From contig NC_067206.1 of NCBI RefSeq assembly GCF_026262505.1, positions 18,807,319 to 18,871,318 on the forward strand: 64,000 bases of DNA. Reading direction: 5' to 3'. The position numbers and the translations under genes are program-made. The stretch's first letter is position 1; every line of letters starts with the position of its first letter. The stretch is from Trichomonas vaginalis G3. Taxonomy: Eukaryota > Parabasalia > Trichomonadida > Trichomonadidae. The notes under the pieces were generated by a model. That model did not search any database. It was not told where the DNA came from and saw only the letters and a program-made list of their open reading frames with translations. Positions 1 through 8,491 of the stretch are shown in pieces.

Positions 1-1313
1 CTCCTGTATGAGTCCATACTTTCACATATGGCATAATAGAACTTTGCATTTCAGGGTTAATGGTTGTTGTGAAGTTGTTGTTAAAGTTCATAGCATCTAA
101 TGTCAAGTTGTATGACCTCATATCCTCAACTGTAGAATATTCTTCTTTGGATAATATTTGCCATCTATGTTTATATGATATTTAATACCGGGGTTGTAGA
201 AACAAGAATAGTCATTTATAGTTCGTCTGAACAGTACAAACATAGTATCTGCATGTTTCATTGCAGTTGTTAAAGCAATATCTGTTCTTGCACCTGGGTC
301 AGCACTTTGGTTTCCAACTTCACCTGCAAAGTCTTTGACAGATATTTGGTGTATAGGGAACATAAGTGGAACTGCAATATATTTGGCAGCTAAAGCATTT
401 GAAATATCTGGGTCCAACATATAGACTGCAAGTCTGCTTTCTATTCTCTTGCATTCAAATTTTTCGCATGTGAACTTAACTGGGTCCCAAGCAGTTCCAG
501 CAGCATTGAAATAATAGTTTACTTCAGTGTTGAAGTTTGAGAAACCAAAGTCTAAGTCAACTTTGTCTTTGCAAAAGTCACAGAACTTGGCTCCACCAGT
601 TCCAGCTACAGTAATAGTGAATGGGTCTTGTGTTGGTGCAATGACTAAGTTATTTTGCTTGGAGTAAGTTCGATAGAAATTTTTCCTGCCCAGTTTGGCA
701 AGTATCTTAAAAACCTGAAGATGAGGAAAGATGACAAAGGAACTCTAAGTTTCAGTTTTACTTTAGTGGCAGCAGTTCCATCTGAACCAGAAAGGTTAAC
801 ATAAACTCCTGGAACGTTAGGGTCAAGTCTTCTTATTTTCTCAATAGTTGCATACTGGTCTGTTTGTTCTCTAGCTTGTGGTTGTACTGAGTTTCTCAAA
901 GCGAACCATTCATAGTTTGCCCATGTTACTGTTTGAACTAAGTCAGAGTTAGAATATATCTTATATCCCATGAAAACTTCTGGAGCATATTGGTATCCGA
1001 CATAGAAAATTCCATTGCAACCTTTCTTGTCAGACAACTTGGCAGAAGGTTTTATTTCAATGTCTTGTTCCACGTATAAGAAAGAGTTGTCAATAGAAAT
1101 TATATGAAACCTGTCGCAAGCAATATCTACTGTTGTTGAAGAACCTTCTCCAAACTCACCTACGTTTCCATAAGAAACAGCAGTTGTATATTCGTAAGTT
1201 CCAGGAACTATTTCTGACCTTCTAATGGCATTGTCGCATTCGTTATACCATTCGGAAACATTTCCGTTCATGGCATCCAAAACTGTTGGCGTTATATTCT
1301 GAGCGGCGTACAT
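1..1313 (-). pseudogene. Polinton major capsid protein, partial and broken
   Basis: The minus-strand frames here encode a protein related to the capsid protein of element 2 at 41195-42721. The clearest shared block is a basic/hydrophobic stretch (KLKLRVPLSSF against KLRLRIPVRRF), followed in both by a phenylalanine/proline/tryptophan-rich strand region. In the family this is a double jelly-roll protein that forms the icosahedral shell. The gene begins at 1313 and runs past the left window edge. It is broken at about one or two places in view. Overall similarity to the element 2 capsid is low, so this is a different Polinton lineage. Confidence 0.65.
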
Positions 1314-1345
1314 TTCATATGGGTAAAAATATAGAATAGTTGTAT

Positions 1346-1816
1346 TTATGTGTCATAATAGAACCCACTCGGACCAAGCTTTACTTTCTTCCTGACTGAG
1401 TTTTTAACTCTTCTTTTTCCTTCATTGCCCTCTGCTTGAAGTTGTTGCATCTTTGCATTATGTTCATCTAGTATGTTGCAAATTTCCCATGTCCTTTTTG
1501 CCTTTTGGCTCTGGTCGCCCATCTCAGGTAACCTATATCCTAGAAAGAGTTTGTCATAGTTTGTATTTGAGTCGTCGCTTATTGTTTGCATGACTCTTTC
1601 CTGAGTTTCCGGTTCAAGCTCTTCAAACAGTGCCTGTCCATATGGAATAAGCTCGTTTCCAAATATATGTTTTTGTAGCCATTCTGGTTTTCTTTCCATG
1701 TTACCAACTATATCTTTTGTGAATGGGAAAGCTTTTACCCAATCTTTCAGTCTTGCGTCGTTTATTTCTGTAGTTGGTTTTATTTTGTCAAGGAACATGT
1801 TTTTCAATACTAACAT
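1346..1816 (-). CDS. Polinton element 1 protein of unknown function
   Basis: A 156-residue protein that I do not recognise. It is hydrophilic, with a lysine/arginine-rich C-terminal segment (around residues 133-147) ending in an aromatic tail. It lies 32 bases upstream of the capsid gene on the same strand, which suggests a virion-associated or assembly role, but that is inference only. An AT-rich stretch precedes the capsid start between the two genes. Confidence 0.5.
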   Translation of the reverse strand: MLVLKNMFLDKIKPTTEINDARLKDWVKAFPFTKDIVGNMERKPEWLQKHIFGNELIPYGQALFEELEPETQERVMQTISDDSNTNYDKLFLGYRLPEMGDQSQKAKRTWEICNILDEHNAKMQQLQAEGNEGKRRVKNSVRKKVKLGPSGFYYDT

Positions 1817-1890
1817 TTCATTTGGTACTGTCCATTTGAGTTTACTTAAATATTCATCCCTTCTCGGTTCATTGTCTGCAAAGTAAGTTT

Positions 1891-2433
1891 TTATGACATT
1901 TTGTAAACTTTCGTTTGCAAGGTCATGTACAATAGGTTCTCTTCCTTCGCTCTCCCTAACTTTCTTTCTAAACTCTTCACCAAATATACCATCTTATGGT
2001 TCTGTGTAGTTCTTTGAGATAAATGTTTTAGAACGTCAGGTGTTATATTTCCATCAGCCATGTTCATTTCATACTGGTCCAAAATATCTGCATCTTTCAT
2101 ATCTTTCAATGGCATTAAAGCCGCGCTGAAAATACCAGCTACATCTGGTTCACCATTCACTTCCATTGCGTCTACAACTTCTTGGAATTGTGGTTGTAAG
2201 TTTATGAACCACCTATCCGGATTAGCTTTATGACCCCATCTCATTGTAGTTCCATCGTCTGCAGAAACAAAAGTAGGTTTGTTTCCATCTTGGTTAGGTT
2301 CTGAATGAACTTTAAACAATGTTTCATTTCTATATGTTTTCTTGAAATTTAACCTTTTATTTTCACCGAGTTCATCCAAAGATTGAACGTTAAATGCTCG
2401 TAAGTAAAAAAGGGTTGTTGTATTTGTGTACAT
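1891..2433 (-). CDS. Polinton element 1 protein of unknown function
   Basis: A 180-residue, mostly soluble-looking protein with no family I recognise. It begins MYTNTTTLFYL and overlaps the 3' end of the 748-residue gene by about 44 bases in another frame. It has acidic and basic patches and no membrane segment. Its place between the long coiled-coil gene and the capsid gene suggests part of the structural gene block. The overlap implies compact gene packing, as is usual in Polintons. Confidence 0.5.
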   Translation of the reverse strand: MYTNTTTLFYLRAFNVQSLDELGENKRLNFKKTYRNETLFKVHSEPNQDGNKPTFVSADDGTTMRWGHKANPDRWFINLQPQFQEVVDAMEVNGEPDVAGIFSAALMPLKDMKDADILDQYEMNMADGNITPDVLKHLSQRTTQNHKMVYLVKSLERKLGRAKEENLLYMTLQTKVYKMS

Positions 2434-4636
2434 TTTCTTTCAGTTCTTCCATTCTATGCTGAATATTTTCATCTGGTGCTGGAGTCTTTTGTATGTCGGC
2501 AAACATTTTTCGATATTCTTCTACTATGTCAGCCGAATTTTTTTTAGACTCTTGGAAATATTCCATATTCTCCGCATACTCTTGTTGAGGGTCAAGATTT
2601 TTCGGCTGTTCCAAATCTTCATCTAGTTCTGTGAAGTTAGTTTCCAAAGGAAGGACTTGTTCGTTTCCTTCAGGCTCTTCTAGCTGTTGTTGCTGAACTA
2701 TTTCTTCCATGTCTGGTTGTATCTGAACTTCTTCCTGTGGAGTTTCTTGTACCTCATCTGCTGGCATTTCATATATTCCGAGACCGTTTTTAAAAAGTTC
2801 CCTATCTAAGTCATCCGGACTCATAAACCTTTCTTCTTTCGTTCCGTCTCTATTTTTTACGCGTTTCATGAAGAGAGTTGAATTGTCATTTAGCTCTGAC
2901 ATCAAATATCTCGGAGTAAATTCATCCATGTCATTTGGATGATATGCTATTAAATCATATCCCTTAGCGAGCTTGTATTTTCCAGGTTTGAAATTATATC
3001 CCATTTGGTGCTGAACCATAAAGCTAAATAGGTTCGGGTCAGTATTTCCTTCCTTGAACTTTCTAATAGCTTCTTTATATCTGTCACTAAAGTCAAGAGT
3101 ATCTGGGTAACCATAGTCTTCCTTAAGCATTTTTAAGAATTCTTGGTTTCCTTGTTCTCTACTTCTTTTATGTCCTTGCTCTGTTTGTTGTGCAGGGTTT
3201 TGAACTGTTGGTTGTTGTGTTGGTTTTGGTGCTGGATTTTGAACTGTTGGTTGTTGTGCAGGGTTTTGAACTGTTGGTTGTTGTGTTGGTTTTGGTGCTG
3301 GATTTTGAACTGTTGGTTGTTGTGTTGGTTTTGTTGCATGCTTGTGTCTGTGTCCATGTGACGATGTAAATGTTTTAGGTAGTCCTGGTGCAGGTGCTTC
3401 TCTTGGAGGGTTTGGTGGTATATAAATTCCAACAGCTGGTATATAAGTTCCACCAGCTGGTATATAAGTTCCACCAGCTGGCACATATGTTCCATCTGCA
3501 GCATAGTGTCCTACCTGACTTTTCGTTTTTAAGAAAGCATTTACTAGGTCTGTTTTGGTCTGTTGTAACTCTTTTTCTTGACTTTCCACAACAGTTGCTC
3601 TAACGGCGTCATAGGCACTTTGAACTGCCTGTCTCGTTGCTGCATCTGTTATTTTCGTCATATTTTGTGCTACTTCTTTTAACTCTTTGTCGAAACCTTC
3701 AGACTTCAGTTTCTTTCCAGATGAGAAGTCGTTCACTTGTTTCACCTTACTATGAAGAGCTTCGAAAGCGTTCTTAAAGTCAGCATTTGTTAAAGCTTCA
3801 TTTGAACTATCTTCATCCGCTTGTATTTTTGTCCTTATTGACCCTATGAGTTGGGCTGCTTTAGCGTTGGCTTGGGCATCTAACCAGTCATTGTTAGCTT
3901 TTATATATTCTGCGCTTTTCATTGCCTTTTGCATGGCTGCGTCGTTATTTTTACTTTCTTGTGCTAAGTTTTCATACTGTACGGTTTGGTTTTGCAACTG
4001 TAAAAGTTTTTCTGCCTTTACATTTGCTTCAACTTCTTTTTTATACTCATCGCTATCCATATATGTCTTCAGGGCTTTTTGTTTTATCTCTTCATCTTTC
4101 AGTACTTTATATTGAGTAGTATGGTTTTTCAAATTTATGACATCTTGTTCCATTTTTGCTACTTCTGTTGCTTTTTCTGACACTTTTTTCGCATATTCCT
4201 CTGTACTTAGTTCTTTCAGTTGTTCTTCTTTCTTCTTTTTCTCTACGTTTAACTCATTGAGTTTCTTTGTGTGTCTGTCATATTCTAGTTTCTTTTCGTT
4301 TTCACTTATTTGCTTCTGTATGTCTATGTTTGACTTTTTGACATCTGTTATTTGATTTTTGAGTGAACTCAAATTCATTTGACTTTGAGGGTTATAGGCT
4401 GTTCCGTCTGCAGCTCCACCATAGCCTGCCATTTTCGCTAAAAGTGCCGCTCTTAAACCTCCACTCTGTGCACCAAGAACTCGGTTTAAAAGCATAGGGT
4501 TGCTTGACATTTGTTGCAACATAGTGGGGTCATTCAGCATTTGTTGTTGCAACTGTTGTTGTGGTGTTAGTCTTACTATTGGATGTTTCAATGCTCTCTT
4601 CCTCTTACGTATATTCTTACGTAGCTTACGTGGCAT
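2390..4636 (-). CDS. Large coiled-coil, proline-repeat Polinton protein
   Basis: A 748-residue protein that looks whole. It starts with a very basic N-terminus (residues 1-20, Lys/Arg-rich), then a Gln/Met-rich segment (about 24-60). A long charged region (about 90-370) has strong coiled-coil character. Next come short tandem repeats of the type GGTYIPA (about 377-400) and of KPTQQPTVQNPA (about 430-475). A mixed C-terminal domain with an acidic Glu/Gln-rich linker follows. I do not recognise the family. The build, a basic tail plus long coil plus repeat linker, would suit a virion core or scaffold protein, but this is inference. It is the gene nearest to the element end. Confidence 0.6.
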   Translation of the reverse strand: MPRKLRKNIRKRKRALKHPIVRLTPQQQLQQQMLNDPTMLQQMSSNPMLLNRVLGAQSGGLRAALLAKMAGYGGAADGTAYNPQSQMNLSSLKNQITDVKKSNIDIQKQISENEKKLEYDRHTKKLNELNVEKKKKEEQLKELSTEEYAKKVSEKATEVAKMEQDVINLKNHTTQYKVLKDEEIKQKALKTYMDSDEYKKEVEANVKAEKLLQLQNQTVQYENLAQESKNNDAAMQKAMKSAEYIKANNDWLDAQANAKAAQLIGSIRTKIQADEDSSNEALTNADFKNAFEALHSKVKQVNDFSSGKKLKSEGFDKELKEVAQNMTKITDAATRQAVQSAYDAVRATVVESQEKELQQTKTDLVNAFLKTKSQVGHYAADGTYVPAGGTYIPAGGTYIPAVGIYIPPNPPREAPAPGLPKTFTSSHGHRHKHATKPTQQPTVQNPAPKPTQQPTVQNPAQQPTVQNPAPKPTQQPTVQNPAQQTEQGHKRSREQGNQEFLKMLKEDYGYPDTLDFSDRYKEAIRKFKEGNTDPNLFSFMVQHQMGYNFKPGKYKLAKGYDLIAYHPNDMDEFTPRYLMSELNDNSTLFMKRVKNRDGTKEERFMSPDDLDRELFKNGLGIYEMPADEVQETPQEEVQIQPDMEEIVQQQQLEEPEGNEQVLPLETNFTELDEDLEQPKNLDPQQEYAENMEYFQESKKNSADIVEEYRKMFADIQKTPAPDENIQHRMEELKENVHKYNNPFLLTSI

Positions 4637-5292
4637 TTTAAGTGAAGTTAAAAAGCGGTTTTTGACAGATGTTTATATGACACTTTTTGTTCAGCACAAA
4701 AAACTACTCGGTCAAAGTGTTGACAGTTTTGTAAAATAACCGTCCTATCTCCGTGCCTATGACGAAGAAATCATGACAAATTCAAGAGGGTAGAAAAGAG
4801 GGTAGAAAAGAGGTTATATCTAACCTTCTACCCTAAATTATATTTTTGTCTGATTTTACGAAGAAGTCTTGACAAAACATTTACGAAGAAGTCTTGACAA
4901 AACATTTACGAAGAAGTCTTGACAAAACATTTTACGAAGAAGTCTTGACAAAACATTTTACGAAGAAGTCTTGACAAAACATTTACGAAGAAGTCTTGAC
5001 AAAACATTTACGAAGAAGTCTTGACAAAACATTTACGATGAAATCATGACAAAACATTTTACGAAGAAGTCTTGACAAAACATTTACGAAGAAGTCTTGA
5101 CAAAACATTTACGAAGAAGTCTTGACAAAACATTTACGATGAAATCATGACAAAACATGAAAACATATATAATTTGTGAAAAGCTCCTGGAAGACCTCCG
5201 AATAAAAACTTCATTTATGTGGGCTAGAAGGGGCGCAGCCCCTGGAAGACCACCCCAAGAAAAAAAAAACTTCATTATATCATTCATCCTCA
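4637..5292. other. Non-coding tail of Polinton element 1
   Basis: No gene is seen here. Positions 4780-4850 carry a block (AGAAAAGAGGTTA and a TTTTTGTCTGA tail) that reappears around 58730-58800 in element 3. Most of the rest is the tandem array described separately. Around 5221-5262 there is a small hairpin built on GGGGCGCAGCCCC, echoing the terminal hairpin. Confidence 0.6.
4857..5157. repeat. Tandem array of a 24-26 bp unit (about 12 copies)
   Basis: The unit reads TACGAAGAAGTCTTGACAAA followed by ACATT. A variant unit with GATGAAATCATGAC occurs twice, at about 5035 and 5137. Copies are nearly identical with small length differences in the T run. The core also occurs, inverted, near 57172-57210 and direct near 58806-58830 in element 3. 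There are no unique spacers, so this is not a CRISPR array. It is a simple subterminal repeat of the element. Confidence 0.85.
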
Positions 5293-5324
5293 GGGCTAGA
5301 AGGCACGAAGTGCCTGGAAGCCCC
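5293..5324 (-). repeat. Terminal T-shaped hairpin of element 1, next to a poly(T) run
   Basis: Outer arms GGGCT and AGCCC enclose an inner stem GGCACGAAGTGCC with short unpaired flanks, giving a hairpin on a hairpin. The reverse complement is almost the same as 48586-48618 at the start of element 3. A run of 32 T (5331-5362) follows directly. This probably marks the physical end of the element, though the outermost bases cannot be proved without an empty site. Confidence 0.65.
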
Positions 5325-5328
5325 ACTT

Positions 5329-5365
<37 letters not shown>

Positions 5366-5369
<4 letters not shown>

Positions 5370-5554
5370 TTAAAGTTGATGGATTCAAAATTTCAAAAAT
5401 AAAAGGAGTGGTTAGTTTGAAATCTATTCCTCAATCAAGAATCACCTCATTAATGAAAATTGATGATTTAACAAAAAGAATAGAAATTATTGAAGAGCGA
5501 ATAAATCAAATTATTGATTTCATAAATCATGACTCGTTGAGCCCGGGTCCTTAA
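5366..5554 (+). CDS. Small hypothetical protein beside element 1 (doubtful)
   Basis: A 62-residue frame directly after the poly(T) run, with a heptad-like stretch (about residues 30-52, isoleucine/glutamate/arginine-rich). It could be the end of a larger host or viral gene cut off by the element, or chance. No upstream promoter could be seen because the element end abuts it. Confidence 0.25.
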
Positions 5555-5580
5555 AGCTCAAGGTACAAAGTGCCCAGGAC

Positions 5581-6066
5581 TTAAAGTCCATCACTGAGTT
5601 CAAGGTTATATTCATCAAATATTTCATTATTAAATGCAACTTCTGCTAGTTTATTTATTTTTTCAATACGATCATTTGAAAGTCTATCGTTTAATTTTTT
5701 CTGAAGTTTTTCATTTTCTAGTTCTGAAACTTTATTTGGATGATATTTAAACCCGTTAAATTCTTTTTCCTCAGTTTTGATCATTAATTTACAAAGAACT
5801 TTTGTGGTTGGAATTTGTTTAAACCATTTATCATTAATATTTGTTATATATTCAATATCTGGAATTAATTCCCAAATTTTTGCATTTTCAATTAATTTAT
5901 TATCAAATGCAAAAGCAATAAGTTTAATATTAAACTTACCTTTATAATATAAACTTTCTACATAATCATCGAAATAAACATCTACTTGTTTAACATTTTC
6001 AAGAATTGGTGAAAGAGCATCCATTAATTGATTGACGGTTACGAATCTTGATCCACTCATTTTCAT
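5581..6066 (-). CDS. Virus-like hypothetical protein (family shared with Polinton genes)
   Basis: A 161-residue protein of unknown function. It starts MKMSGSRFVTVNQLMDAL, and its layout resembles two Polinton proteins: 62082-62501 (TKFISVNKYM near the start) and 35053-35526, which shares the FKYHP/VKYYP turn late in the protein. All three have an N-terminal aromatic-Val/Tyr-Asn segment, a V-F/Y-F strand and a second strand pair. The upstream DNA is T-rich, like Polinton promoters. It may be a captured or left-over Polinton gene. The similarity is weak and judged by eye. Confidence 0.45.
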   Translation of the reverse strand: MKMSGSRFVTVNQLMDALSPILENVKQVDVYFDDYVESLYYKGKFNIKLIAFAFDNKLIENAKIWELIPDIEYITNINDKWFKQIPTTKVLCKLMIKTEEKEFNGFKYHPNKVSELENEKLQKKLNDRLSNDRIEKINKLAEVAFNNEIFDEYNLELSDGL

Positions 6067-6124
6067 ACAAATTAAAAAATAAATTATTCAAAAATGTAAG
6101 ACATGAATTTTTAAAGTTTATTTT

Positions 6125-6715
6125 TCATTCATGAAAATAATTATTTCTAATTTCTTTTACTCTCTCGTACATACTAGATTTAAAGAATTCAGAACTTTTA
6201 CCATAATCTCCTAAATGTTTTCTTATCCCTAACGTGTGCCAGTTATTATATGAAACTGTATAAACTTTATCTTTATCTTTACACCTTTCATCACTTCCAA
6301 TATATTTATATTTCAATTTTGATTTAGCATTTTCATATTCATTAACGTTTAATAATTCACAGTCTTCCTTTTTAAATAAATGTTTTATGTATTCAGGATT
6401 TAATACTCTACGTTTATACGCTCCTAACTTAGTTCTAAAGGTTTTTCTACAAAATTTAGGAATTCCATCCTCTTTAATGTCATCAATGATTTCCATTTCA
6501 TTATTTTCAATTTCTTCTTCTCGTTTATGAGGTCTTTGATTATGACTCCATTGATTCCATGAAATTAAATATTCTTTATCATTATATTTATACCTCATTA
6601 GCTTATTTTGGCTTTCATATTCATTTAATAATTCACAATCTTCATTTTTAAATTGAAGTTTAACCCATTCAGGATTTAAACAATGTTTAATTAATCGTGG
6701 AATATCTGACATCAT
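6125..6715 (-). CDS. Two-repeat protein resembling viral recognition-domain proteins
   Basis: A 196-residue protein made of two copies of a unit of about 60 residues. Each unit has LNPE(W/Y), a basic stretch, EDCELLN, a (L/M)(R/K)YKY strand and an S(W/Y)NxW motif. The pattern resembles the repeat found in proteins of large DNA viruses and phages that pairs a zinc ribbon with homing-type endonucleases. The usual Cys/His metal ligands are mostly replaced here by other residues, so a metal site is unlikely. Its promoter region (T-rich, then a TATATATAG stretch) resembles Polinton genes more than host genes. The gene lies 58 bases upstream of the gene at 5581-6066 on the same strand. Confidence 0.4.
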   Translation of the reverse strand: MMSDIPRLIKHCLNPEWVKLQFKNEDCELLNEYESQNKLMRYKYNDKEYLISWNQWSHNQRPHKREEEIENNEMEIIDDIKEDGIPKFCRKTFRTKLGAYKRRVLNPEYIKHLFKKEDCELLNVNEYENAKSKLKYKYIGSDERCKDKDKVYTVSYNNWHTLGIRKHLGDYGKSSEFFKSSMYERVKEIRNNYFHE

Positions 6716-7292
6716 CTATATATAGCTTCTTTTATAAAAAATAAAAAAATAAATTATTTTAAAATTAATGTTAATTTTTTAAATGTGTTTATAAATTATA
6801 TTTTAATGCATCGTCTATATATAGATGTAACAAAAAAAGTCACACAACCCGCACTCATATACTACTTTGAACAGGTCACTTCAAGTTGTTGGCTTCTTAG
6901 TTAATCTAACTGAAGAATCATTGATATATAAAATGATTTCAGGTCTAAATATAACTCTCTAAAGGTAGATGCTAAACTCATTTAAATGCTGTAGCAAGAT
7001 ACATTCGAATAGAAAGAACACGCCTGCCAGCATTAACTAAACAAGCATATACATGGAATAAAGGAGAATCAAAATTTAATTTAATGGCCAATTCATGCAT
7101 TATGACCTCTCGATTTTGTAACTTATTACAAAGATTCCAAGAAACATTTTACTATTATAAAATATCTATCAATTCGAATTTATTTGAAATTCAAAATTTT
7201 ACTCAAAACAACGTGAACTATTTTATCTAAAACAGGCTCAGAAAAATGTAAATTATATAAATATTGAAAATTTTAATCACACATATAAGTTT
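6716..7292. other. AT-rich intergenic region with a possible decayed gene piece
   Basis: No start-to-stop gene is seen. On the plus strand 6976-7230 is open for 84 codons without an ATG near its start, with a protein-like composition (ARYIRIERTRLPALTKQAY). It may be the end of a decayed gene, but chance cannot be excluded. The rest is AT-rich without clear signals. Confidence 0.3.
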
Positions 7293-8264
7293 TTATTCAC
7301 AAGGCACCAAAATTTCACAAGGGACAGTCATAACTTGGCCAAAAGAGTTCTTAATCTTCCAGTAGTCGCCAATTGCTTCAATAAGGAAGAATTCTTCTAA
7401 TTTAGAAATTTTCATTTCTCCGTCATTGATTTCCATTGAAGATCTGACTCGTAATGTTCCTTTCTCTGGCTCTTCTTTCTCATCGTAATCCCAATCAGGT
7501 ATAGGAACTTCGCATTTTAGGACAGATTCAGCTAATGGAGCTGCAAAGAAGGAATTATCAACTTCTATGACTGATTTGACAATGGATGCTGTCTTAGGAG
7601 ATATTCCTGATAGGTAATTATCGATTTTTGCGAAAATTTCATCGCGTTTTTTAGAATAATCAACGAAATCACGATAAAACTGATTATAATTATTTTGTAA
7701 TGCTACTGATTTTTCATTCAATACTGTGAGAGCTGCTTTCTTTGTTTCATTTGCGATTTGTTGAGTTCCTTTCGCTTGGAAGACCGTTTGCTCTAATTTT
7801 TTGTAGTGTTTATTGTAGGAACGAATGCTCTCTTTGACTACCTCTAATTGCCTATAAATATTATTCTTTAATAAATTCAAATCATTAATGAATGAAACAG
7901 TTTGATTGAACGCTCCATCTTTAAGAATAAGGACTTGACCTTGATGTATTTTCGATATCTTTTTGGCAAAATCTTCGAATCTGTCAGCTTCATTCTTTTT
8001 TCCGATCATTAAAGTTCTAAATATGTTTGATTCTGGAGGACCAACGGCAATTTGATTTGTTTTTGGCGTGGAAGAGTTAAAAATGGATGCAAATGATCTA
8101 TATGCTTTTTCAATTGCGAGTAATGTTTCGTCAATTTGTTTCCAAAGCAAATGCTCGTTTTTAAGGTAGTTAGACATGAATGTTATCTCTGGAAAAACAT
8201 CATCATCGAGTAAGTTAGTGGGATTTTTAACAAGTTGTTGAGATAATTTCGATGATTGATTCAT
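7293..8264 (-). CDS. BAR-like helical domain plus C-terminal SH3-like protein
   Basis: A 323-residue host protein. Residues about 25-230 are predicted by eye to be long amphipathic helices rich in Lys, Glu and Asn, in the style of BAR/F-BAR dimers that bind curved membranes. Residues about 268-323 fit an SH3 domain: RVRSSMEIND, then EFFLIEAIGDYWKIKN, then VPCEIL, matching the order RT loop, tryptophan strand and YVP-type ending. Such proteins link membrane bending to actin or endocytosis factors. The start is the first ATG of the frame. No close neighbour shares its strand within 400 bases. The SH3 part is the more secure; the BAR call rests on helix pattern and size. Confidence 0.5.
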   Translation of the reverse strand: MNQSSKLSQQLVKNPTNLLDDDVFPEITFMSNYLKNEHLLWKQIDETLLAIEKAYRSFASIFNSSTPKTNQIAVGPPESNIFRTLMIGKKNEADRFEDFAKKISKIHQGQVLILKDGAFNQTVSFINDLNLLKNNIYRQLEVVKESIRSYNKHYKKLEQTVFQAKGTQQIANETKKAALTVLNEKSVALQNNYNQFYRDFVDYSKKRDEIFAKIDNYLSGISPKTASIVKSVIEVDNSFFAAPLAESVLKCEVPIPDWDYDEKEEPEKGTLRVRSSMEINDGEMKISKLEEFFLIEAIGDYWKIKNSFGQVMTVPCEILVPCE

Positions 8265-8491
8265 TTGTCACTTTTTTCAAATTATAAAAATAGGAGAAAA
8301 AGAAAATTCAGATAATTTCATCTTGCTCTTTATGACTAAATACCACAGCTACACCACACTAGGGCAGAGTTTTTTCGAGGCCTCTTATCAAATGAGAGAC
8401 TTGTAGATAGATATTCTATAAGTGATTGTATAAGTTATGATAGATTCTTGTAAGTTTGAAAGAATAATCAAAGATTTAAAAAACTAAAAAC
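8265..8491. other. Intergenic region with a half copy of a dispersed hairpin
   Basis: No gene is seen. Positions about 8359-8405 (CTAGGGCAGAGTTTTTTCGA and onward) resemble one arm and loop of the hairpin family seen at 20380-20918. The second arm is largely lost. Confidence 0.4.

Larger units (their letters stand above)
1..5362 (-). mobile_element. Polinton (Maverick) element 1, partial
   Basis: This is the terminal part of a Polinton whose genes all read on the minus strand and which continues beyond the left window edge. From its right end inward it has a 32-base T run, a terminal hairpin, a tandem-repeat tail, a 748-residue protein, two small unknown genes and a major capsid gene. The hairpin end closely matches the start of element 3, and the tail shares intergenic repeats with element 3, so the two are related. 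The capsid gene is broken; the other genes look whole. Nearly unchanged long reading frames suggest a fairly young insertion. The exact outer boundary and target duplication could not be fixed. Confidence 0.8.

Noticed and set aside
3133-3504. Plus- and minus-strand frames rich in Leu/Cys/Trp or His/Gln
   Set aside because: They mirror the low-complexity repeats of the 748-residue protein in other frames.
4857-5157. CRISPR-like regular repeats
   Set aside because: The units are directly adjacent with no unique spacers and lie at the end of a eukaryotic Polinton; it is a plain tandem array.
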